A DNA stretch of 64,000 bases from Gymnothorax reevesii (taxonomy: Eukaryota; Chordata; Actinopteri; Anguilliformes; Muraenidae), in assembly GCA_029721435.1 (NCBI GenBank), contig CM056576.1, positions 63,321,876-63,385,875 on the forward strand. Reading direction: 5' to 3'. Positions 56,618 to 64,000 of this stretch are shown here, piece after piece. The position numbers and the translations under genes were made by a program. Within the stretch, counting starts at the first letter, position 1. Each line of letters begins with the position of its first letter. Under the pieces are notes generated by a model. That model was not told the DNA's origin. It worked only from the letters and a program-made list of their open reading frames with translations, and ran no database searches.

Positions 56618-56957
56618 GAGACCAGGGGTTCTCAACTGGTCTCATATTGAGACCCACATTTTCCCATGGTCATTACGACGCGGCCCACTTTTATTTAATC
56701 GAAACGAAGCAAATATATTTTTCAAAAACAGCATTTGAAAACACATCCATCATCTTTTTAAACATACACATTTATCTATATGTGCAAAGTGCATTTCAGA
56801 GCACATTATTAAGAAACTGAAGAACATAACTGCATTCGTGTATAAAATGCAATTAAATACCAAAACTGCACAAAATAAGGCCACAAAGCTAAATATTTAA
56901 CTTCTATGAATATTTCTCGATTCAGAACACAAACTGAGGAGGAACATGACAACTGCA
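56618..56957 (+). repeat. Dispersed repeat, copy 2 of the pair with 4737-5060
   Basis: Same order of blocks as 4737-5060, starting CCAGGGGTTCTCAACTGGTC. The Tc1 element at 56960 is inserted near its end. Confidence 0.6.
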
Positions 56958-57016
56958 TGTATACTGAACAAAAATATAAACGCAACAGTTTAGTAATTTC
57001 AATATTACGCATAATT

Positions 57017-57436
57017 AGTCCCCTACTGGAAACAGAGGGGACTATAGGATTGCAGTCCGTCCGTCCGCATTCGTGTCCGCTCCATAACTTCAATACTGTA
57101 TGACCTAGGACAGGGATACTCGTACTTTTCCAGAATGTGCCGCATGGGTGCAGGCTTTCATTCTAACCATGCAGTTACACACCTGATTGTACTTATCAAG
57201 GGTCTATGGCAAAAGCTTTAAGGGTTCATTAGTAGAATCAGGTGTGGGACAGGTTGGATAGAGCGAAAGCCTGCACCCACTGTGGCTCATTCTGGAAAAG
57301 AATGAGTATCCCTGACCTAGGAACATCAAAGTTGGTGTGTGGATGCATCTTGGGGAGAGGGTGTGTCATGTACCCTATTCAGGTCACTTTGACCTACTTT
57401 TTAGGAAATATAATTTGCATACACCAGTAGGGGACT
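57017..57436. mobile_element. Element with AGTCCCCTACTGG ends, nested in Tc1
   Basis: AGTCCCCTACTGG at the left mirrors CCAGTAGGGGACT at the right. Its interior holds CCGTCCGTCCGCATTCGTGTCC and a hAT MITE (57111-57314). Without the MITE it would be ~208 bp. Superfamily not assigned. Confidence 0.7.
57111..57314. mobile_element. 204-bp hAT MITE with 8-bp duplication ACCTAGGA
   Basis: The ends CAGGGATACTC and GAGTATCCCTG are perfect inverted repeats, flanked by ACCTAGGA at 57103-57110 and 57315-57322. It is the innermost of three nested elements. Confidence 0.92.
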
Positions 57437-57739
57437 AGTATTGCACAGCGATACAACATTCGCCGATAGGCGGTGCAGTTGTTATTTCTGAGGTTGACTT
57501 AGCTGTGTTTATTTATGTGACCAAGGTTGTGTGCCACTGGTCTGTGTGCATTTCAGTCACCTTCTCCATATCATTGTCAGGTTCATGCCCTTTGTCAAAA
57601 TTGGCCTGTCAGACAGGTGGGGCATGATCCAGAGCTATTGAAATCAGGTACAGTCAGCCCAGGCACATCCTGTACTCTGGTCAATAAAAGGCTACCCAAA
57701 AAGTACCAGTTCTGCCATTGTTCAAAATACCATAAATGA

Positions 57740-58740
57740 CTCGAGCCTTCAGAATGCGTGCTATTGGTATGCTCAATGCAGGAATGTTTCTCAGGGATGT
57801 TGAAAGGGCTCTTCTTGTCCATGTTTCAACAATAAGTCGCATAAAACACCTTTTTGAGGAATGAGGCAAGACAGCAGACCGCCCGCATGAATGACGACGA
57901 CCATGTGTGACAACCCCCACCCAATACCGCTATATCTGGACTCTTTATCTCTGTGATCGTCGGAGACCAGAAACTCCCACTGCAGAAGAGACAGCTGGTC
58001 CCCACCATCACCCCATCTTTGCTGAAACCATGAAAAATTATCTCCAGGAAGTCCATATCTTTGTCTTTTGCCCTTTGTGGAGCGGAGGGTACTTCTCTTC
58101 AGCTCGATTGAAAAATTGGTTCGAGTGAGTGAATAGACACGTTTGATGGCCAATGGCACAATGGGGGACTGTTTTCTTTACAGACAAGTCATGTTTCCAA
58201 CTTCACAGAGCGGCTGGACGGAGGATTGTTATGCTGACATCACTGTGGTGTGTAAGGTGGCACATGGTGGTAGAGTGCTGGTTTGGGTGGGAATGTTCCA
58301 AGGACATTGCACCCAACTGCAGTTGATGAACTGCAACATGAATGCAGTGTGATTTCATGATGAGATGCTGCTGCCTATCATCCAACCATTCATCCATCAA
58401 AACAATAACCATCGAGCATGACCATGCCCGACCCAAGTCACCCATGTATGTACAGAATTCCTTGAGTCTGAAAACATTTGTGTGCTTGAATGGCTGGCTT
58501 ATTCCTCAGATTTGTCCCCCTTACAGCATCTTTGGGATGTCCACAAGCAACAAGTTCGTCATTGGTTGCCATTTTCAGCCAATAGCCGCCAACTCCACAA
58601 GCTCTTGGAGATGTGGGAACATGTCCACCAAGCCACCATTGACCATTTGTTACAGTCCACACAGCAGAGATGTGTGTAGCAATGCAGTGGGCCAAAGGCG
58701 GACATACCCAATATTGATTTGTGAAATTTGGACAATAGAC
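57740..58740 (+). pseudogene. Tc1 transposase, decayed
   Basis: A DDE transposase of the Tc1 family, now broken by many stops and shifts. Recognisable pieces in order are FTDKSCFQLHRA (first catalytic aspartate, about 58180), VAHGGRVLVWVGMFQGHCTQ (58253-58310), FHDEMLLPIIQPFIH (58352-58395), SENICVLEWLAYSSDLSPLQHLWD (catalytic-glutamate region, about 58470-58540) and HQATIDHLLQSTQQRCV to the stop at 58679. In the last catalytic block the expected glutamate of 'PIEHvWD' is replaced by glutamine (PLQHLWD). An old inactive copy. Confidence 0.8.
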
Positions 58741-58945
58741 CCCATTCCATTTATCATCACGCCATTGCGAGATTCTTTTTTTTAAATCATTGATCGAAAT
58801 GAACTGCAACATGGTGATACAGTCTGTCAACACTCAATGAAAGTACAATGAGCTTCTGAACATGGTCATTTTTCTCACAATATGAAGTGTTTCTCTTATA
58901 TTTTCGCTCAGTGTATAAAAGTGAATAAAGTAAAATGATCAAAAC

Positions 58946-60539
58946 CAGTGGCGGCCCGTGACAAAAATTACCGAGAAAGCCAGAATGAACAATGAATTTA
59001 GTTCAGTGTTTAAGTGTTATTTTCATGCAAACAAATTAGCCTACTGTTACAGTACCTTTATTCTACCGACTTCTCATTCATTTTAGTGAAAAAAAAGAGG
59101 ACAGCGTATGTGAGAGACAGTGAAAGCGCGAGGGAGAGCTGGGGATGCACGCTTCGGGCTGTGCGCGTGCTTATGGCTCTGGCACACAGTAGTTTGTGAT
59201 AAGTTAGAGGAAGCCCATGCAAAGCTGGTAAATGTCTCGTAGTTTTATTACAGCAGAAAGCTAAACACATAGCGATGAAACGGCAATTATGACAAGATCT
59301 AGATATAACAAAAACATTTTAGCCATTGCTTTCACAGACCGTATTAATGAAGTTCCGTTTTGTGGACAATGTTTCTCTCTGACTCATAATTAATTAATTA
59401 ATTGGCAACAAAAGCATTTGCAAGATAGCCGTGGACTATTGTACTGAAACACGGGCAAACCCCTTCCACCAACATTAGAAGTAACAATGTCATGTGGCAG
59501 CCTCGCAACTGAAATTAACAAATCACAAGGATGCCCAATATTCACACACTCAACATGAATGAACAACCTGTGCACAACGTCTGAATTACATAAACTAAAT
59601 ATAAAACACATAGTTACAAAGGTTTATATAAAAATTGATATCAACCGTGCAGCAGCGCTATCAACCATAAACCTTACAGCTGTCAGTTGATGGTGCAGCT
59701 AATGTCAGCAGTCTCGGTAAGGATTGTGAGTATAAAAAAAACAGTACAGCTTGGCCATCATGCTCTGAAATCCACTAGACAAGACAAGAATAATAAAGAA
59801 TAAAACCTCACATTTTATGCATCACATTAGAAAAATGTGACAACGACCCGGTCATCAAAAAAGCCGGTTAAGCTTGGCACTTCCTGTTAGCCACTCGTTT
59901 CTAGCATAGTTAGCTTCACAAAAAGAGCGAACTTTTCCATTCAATTTAGTTAAATTGAGTTTTGGAGTCGGCCTACCGTCCCGCTTGACTTTTAGTTGAA
60001 CCTCCAAAGGAAGTTTTGTGAAGTCATTTTTTACAAGAAACTCAAGGTTCCTGTCACCATCCATTCTCTGACTTAATGGCTATACTTTCTGTGTGGGCTG
60101 GCTGGTGCCTGGTGGGACAGTTGAATCAGTGTTTGTATTTTCCGTAACAGTTTGTGATTGGTTGGAAGCCAGATTTGATCTGGCCTCCCTCATATTTTTT
60201 TTTAATGATGCATCGACCATTAAGCGATGAGCCTTTCTTCAATCTGATTGGCTAATACGGGCTGTTTTTTTTTCTAAGGGGGGCAAAGTGAAGCTGGCCT
60301 CTGAACTGACGGACAGGGCGGAGGGCATGAGACACGAAGTGTATTACACAATGAGAGCTTGACAGGAGGGGCGCTGTTTTGCTCCTCATGCTCAGCCAAA
60401 GCAGAAGTGCGCTGATGTAGTGTTTTGACAAGGAAATGACAAAAATATAAAATACATTGTGGTGAAGCTTTTTTTTCTTTCTTGCAATAATTTTTGGGGA
60501 AGCCAGGCTTCCCTTGGCCTCCGTGAAAAACCGCCACTG
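58946..60539. mobile_element. hAT element, 1.6 kb, 8-bp duplication ATCAAAAC
   Basis: It starts CAGTGGCGGCCCGTGA and ends in the complement of CAGTGGCGGTTTTTCACGG. ATCAAAAC flanks both sides (58938-58945 and 60540-60547), a perfect hAT-type duplication. It keeps a piece of N-terminal transposase coding sequence on the minus strand but is too short for a whole hAT transposase. Confidence 0.92.
59855..60064 (-). pseudogene. hAT transposase N-terminal fragment
   Basis: A 69-codon frame with VKRDGRPTPKLNL, then SFCEANYARNEWLTG and KLNRLF. Transposases of hAT elements related to ZMYM-type proteins have a TTF-type zinc-finger start of the form '...Y.r..WLtG....nrLfCwpCLlf'; the frame stops right at LF, before the cysteines. 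The rest of the protein is not in the element, so this is an internal-deletion derivative. The family call rests on one motif. Confidence 0.55.
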
Positions 60540-60547
60540 ATCAAAAC

Positions 60548-61664
60548 TGCACAACATAAGGCCACAAAACTAACTAGTAAAGCACTCAGAGAGCGCAGAC
60601 CTCTGCCAGGGGGCAGCAAAACCCAAAAGCACGGCGATTGGAACTCCGACCCATTGGAAAGACTTGTAATCTTGAACTTTGGCGTATATCTCAGCAGTAC
60701 TTTGGCCTAGGTATGCAAAAATGTAATCGCCTGTTCCTTGACATAATACCCACCTTCTCTGAAAATTTCATCAAAATCTGTCCATAACTTTTTGAGTTAT
60801 TTTGGAAACCAACAGACAAACAAACAAACCCAGGCAAAATCGCTCTGCATTATATGGTCAGCGTTTTACTGCCTACCACTGGCCAGATGTATTATGATGC
60901 ATCTCCAATGCGCAAAAAAAAAAAAAACCATTTCATAGAAACTCACGTTTCAAGTTCAAACTCTTATTGTCACTTGTGAGCTCAACTCTGCTCACTTATT
61001 CCTCTTCTGCTCAACTACCCCTCGACTCTCTGGAACCTCAACACAACACTTAAAGTGAACGTCAATCGAATGATGGTTACCATGGCTCCAGAGTCAGATG
61101 CGCATTAAACCAGTGTTTCTTAACCAAGGGTTCGTGGACCCCTAGTGGTCCTTAATGTTACTGCAAGGGGTCTGTGAAAACAAGATATCTTTTTAAAAAG
61201 ATCCTGTCACCTTTTATAGACATAGCATTATCCCACTCAAATGTGTTATCCCCACCAAGACCTTTATTTACCTTATTTACCAATATTTTTTTTTTTAGGA
61301 TGGACAGCTTCTCTAGTGTACAACAAAGATTTTCTGTCCAGTCTTTTACGTTTTAAATTAACTCAAAACAAAGACCAGGTAACATTTTTTACCCCTCAGC
61401 CCTCAAGGCTGACGGGGTATTGCTATCCTTCGTGCGGGCGGGCGGGTGGGCGTCTCCAAAAACTTCGACATCGGGCTGAGGGGTATTCCGGGCATTGCAC
61501 GCCTATTTTTCCACATCTGTATCTCTGTTTACAATATTCAGTTGATATCAAACTGCTCAGAAGCTTGGCCTGAAACTGATGTTATTTTTTATTTCAATTT
61601 CCATTTTGTACACAGTTTATGCTCTGTTTTAAAAAGATAAAATTATGTCAGGTCTTACTTTTGA
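60548..61664. other. No gene supported; repeat pieces and one exon-like segment
   Basis: 60570-60890 resembles a dispersed fish repeat (CAGACCTCTGCCAGGGGGCA). 61110-61190 resembles a hAT MITE end (GTGTTTCTTAACCAAGGG). 61299-61378 is bounded by TTTTTTTAG and CAG|GTAACA and has an open frame (WTASLVYNKDFLSSLLRFK...), so an exon is possible, but I recognise no product. 61390-61490 begins and ends with CCCTCAGCCC/GGGCTGAGGGG-type inverted phrases. Confidence 0.35.
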
Positions 61665-63272
61665 GCATGTACAAAACCCAAAACCAGTGAAGTTGGCATG
61701 TTATGTAAATTATAAATAAAAACAGAATATAATGATTAACAAATCTTTTTCAACCTATATTCAATTGAATACACTACAAAGACAAGTTACTTAATGTTCA
61801 AACAGGTAAACTTTGTAATTTTTTGCAAATATTAGCTCATTTGGAATTTGATGCCTGCAACATGTTTCAAAAAAGCGGGCACTAGTGGCAAAAAAGACAG
61901 AGAGTTGAGGAATGCTCATCAAACACTTATTTGGAACATCCCAAAGCTGAACAGGCTAATTGGGAACAGGTGGGTACCATGATTGGGTATAAAAGCAGCT
62001 TCCCTGAAATGCTCAGTCATTCACAAACAAGGATGGGGCGAGGGTCACCACTTGGTGAACAAATGCGTGAGCTGATTGTCGAACAGTTTAAAAACAACAT
62101 TCCTCAACAAGCTTTTGCAAGAAATTTAGGGATTTCATCATCTACGGTCCGTAATATCGTCAAAAGTTTCAGAGAATCTGGAGAAATCACTGCACGTAAG
62201 CGACAAGGCCGAAAACCAACATTGAATGCCCGTGACCTTCGATCTATCAGGCGGTACTGCATCAAAAACCAACATCAGTGTGTAAAGGACATCACCACAT
62301 GGGCTCAGGAACACTTCAGAAAACCACTGTCAGTAACTACAGTTCGTCGCTACATCTGCTAGTGCAAGTTAAAACTCTACAATGCAAAGCAAAAGCCATT
62401 TATCAACAGCACCCAGAAACGCCGCCGGCTTCGCTGGGCCCAAGCTCATCTAAGATGGACTGATGCAAAGTGGAAAAGTGTTCTGTTGTCTGACAAGTCC
62501 ACATTTCAAATTGTTTTTGGAAACTGTGGATGTCGTGTCCTCTGGACCAAAGAGGAAGAGAACCATCCGGACTATTATAGGCGCAAAGTTCAAAGTGATT
62601 GTATGGGGGTGTATTAGTGCCCAAGGCATGGGCAACTTACACATATGTGAAGGCACCATTAATGCTGAAGGGTACATACAGGTTTTGGAGCAACATGCGT
62701 TGCCATCCAAGCAACGTCTTTTTCATGGACGCCCCTGCTTATATCAGCAAGACAATGCCAAGCCACATTCTGCACGTGTTACAACAGCATGGCTCCGTAG
62801 TAAAAGAGTGCGGGTACAAGACTGGCCTGACTGTAGTCCAGACCTGTCTGCCATTGAAAATGTGCGGCGCATTATGAAGCGTAAAATACGACAACGCAGA
62901 CCCCGGACTGTTGAACAACTTAAGCTGTACATCAAGCAAGAATGGGAAAGAGTTCCACCCGAAAAGCTTCAAAAATTGGTCTCCTCAGTTCCCAAACGTT
63001 TACTGAGTGTCGTTAAAAGGGAAGAAGATGTAACACAGTGGTAAAAAGGCCCCTGTGCTAACTTTTTTGCAATGTATTGCTGCCTTTAAATTCTAATTTA
63101 ATGATTATTTGCAAAAAAAAAAAAAACGTTTCTCTGTTTGAACATTAAACATCTTGTCTTTGCAGTGTATTCAATTGAATATAAGTTGAAAGGGATTTGC
63201 AAATCATTGTATTCTGTTTTTATGTACGATTTACATAACGTGCCAACCAACTGGTTTTGGGTTTTGTATGTG
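61665..63272 (+). mobile_element. Tc1-like element with ~135-bp terminal inverted repeats
   Basis: 61670-61807 (starting ACAAAACCCAAAACCAGTG) is the inverse of 63128-63267, with shared blocks AAAAACAGAATA, TTCAATTGAATACACT and CAAAGACAAG. A transposase gene lies between. Outer edges are accurate to perhaps 10 bp. Confidence 0.85.
62033..63044 (+). pseudogene. Tc1 transposase (one stop, one frameshift)
   Basis: A cut-and-paste DDE transposase. I start at MGRGSPLGEQM (62033). The N-terminal helix-turn-helix pair is clear: IPQQAFARNLGISSSTVRNI (about 62098) and a second module to LSVTTVRRYI (62355). A TAG follows at 62360, then LRWAQAHLRWTDAKWKSVLLSDKSTF with the first catalytic aspartate (about 62495). 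A frameshift near 62590 moves to the frame with VIVWGCISAQG, YQQDNAKPHS (second aspartate, about 62750) and WPDCSPDLSAIENV (glutamate, about 62857), ending at 63044. All three catalytic residues remain. It is less decayed than the Tc1 at 56960. Confidence 0.88.
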
Positions 63273-64000
63273 AAAATATAAAATATACACTGTAATGCTA
63301 TCAGACTTCAAGTTCAGTGTAGAGATATTTCGAGTAAGAAAATTCTGTGTGTGCTCTGGGGCAGTCCTAGTGCATTTGGTGCCCAACGCAAGCCCCCACC
63401 CCACCCCCAAACAATACAACAATATGTCCAAATTTTTTCCAAAAAATCTGGTTATATTTCTCAAAGCATGGTTACGAGCGACTTAAGCAGCTTGGTTAGG
63501 CCATGGGAGCATTCAGTGCAAAAAGCGTTTCCTGTGGACACAGGCCCTGACTTGCTTTTATTTTTCATGTCTAAGTATTGTGGCAGATAAAGAGGGATGC
63601 CAAAAATTGTTAAAAAAGCAAGTTTGACATTATCTTTTTTCTGGCTGCATATTTGGCACCCATGTCACCTGTAAGGACTGCCACTGTGTGTTTTTAAAAA
63701 AACTGTCCATGAAATAAATCACTTTAACAGAATATAGCCGCAAGCAGCAATTCCAGGGTTCAAGCCAAGAAAGGCCATTAGTAATTGAAAGTTTTAACAG
63801 CTTAAGTAACACATGTTGCCACTAAATGTGGCCACGTCCTTCGCCAGGTGACTGAAATTGACTGGGGCCAGGGTATCGCAAAATTACACATTGAAGCCAA
63901 AGATGAGTAAAATTGGTCAGTGTTCTTGAGATTTCGCGTTCACAACAAACGGGATGTGACGGACGGATGGCCGGACGGATGGACTGTTGGAGCTGAATAC
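63273..64000. other. No gene seen; repeat start at the right edge
   Basis: From about 63735 (TATAGCCGCAAGCAGCAAT) to the edge the text resembles a dispersed fish repeat and ends with GGACGGATGG phrases, similar to the palindrome spacer and to 57050. Nothing else is supported. Confidence 0.4.

Larger units (their letters stand above)
56960..58917 (+). mobile_element. Tc1-like element carrying two nested elements
   Basis: The left end TATACTGAACAAAAATATAA is the inverse of the right end TTATATTTTCGCTCAGTGTATA, with TA at both edges. This is a well-known fish Tc1 terminal sequence. A decayed transposase lies at 57740-58740. The 57017-57436 block inside it is a later insertion. Confidence 0.85.

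Noticed and set aside
63927..63990. GGACGGATGG phrases as a microsatellite locus of interest
   Set aside because: Similar GGACGGACGG phrases occur at 16670 and 57050 and look like a common dispersed-repeat motif.

Overview
The window looks like nuclear DNA of a ray-finned fish. It is AT-rich, has no operon-like gene packing, and is dominated by element types typical of teleosts: Gmr1-like and chromovirus-type Ty3/Gypsy, BEL/Pao, L1, Tc1/mariner, hAT, PIF/Harbinger and many MITEs. One vertebrate host gene can be named: the first coding exon of dnajc27 (Rab-like GTPase RBJ) on the minus strand at 8170-8256, with a clean splice donor. I found no second exon, so its first intron would fill at least the leftmost 8 kb.

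Layout. 1-1701 is the 5' part of a minus-strand Gmr1-like Gypsy copy (A). 1.7-8.2 kb is intron-like sequence with a Tc1-type MITE, a LINE reverse-transcriptase remnant and a probable solo LTR. 8.17-8.26 kb is dnajc27 exon 1, with its upstream region to about 9 kb and then a GATATC-rich foldback element (9.15-9.94 kb). 10.34-21.63 kb is the most striking feature: a near-perfect palindrome with arms of about 4.9 kb around a 98-bp spacer (16623-16720). Each arm carries a 176-bp tandem array, a strange TCTCG/CGAGA block and two splice-compatible exon-like segments. Only the left arm is interrupted, by a 1.37-kb foldback element. 21.9-26.65 kb is a second Gmr1-like copy (B) whose integrase lies upstream of reverse transcriptase. 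27.0-34.6 kb is a 170-bp minisatellite split by a 193-bp hAT MITE and by a full-length 6.1-kb L1 with 15-bp target-site duplications.

35.75-45.94 kb is a composite hAT element with near-identical 8-bp duplications, swollen by a 7.7-kb BEL/Pao retrotransposon with paired LTRs. 46.8-50 kb holds decayed fragments (possible KDZ-type transposase, chromovirus pol end plus LTR, Harbinger transposase). 51.4-52.7 kb is a GCTAGC-rich stretch that might be a promoter/first-exon region. 53-56 kb holds small repeats, a short retroposon-like insertion and a 130-bp tandem array. 56.96-58.92 kb is a Tc1 element with two further elements nested in it. 58.95-60.54 kb is a hAT element with perfect 8-bp duplications, and 61.67-63.27 kb is a second Tc1 element with long terminal inverted repeats.

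The elements record a layered insertion history rather than a pathway. No transposon here appears able to make all its own proteins intact: L1 ORF2 has one in-frame stop, both Gypsy copies and the BEL element have stops or frameshifts, and the Tc1 genes are broken. The palindrome has no transposase that I can recognise and is the best candidate for an undescribed element.
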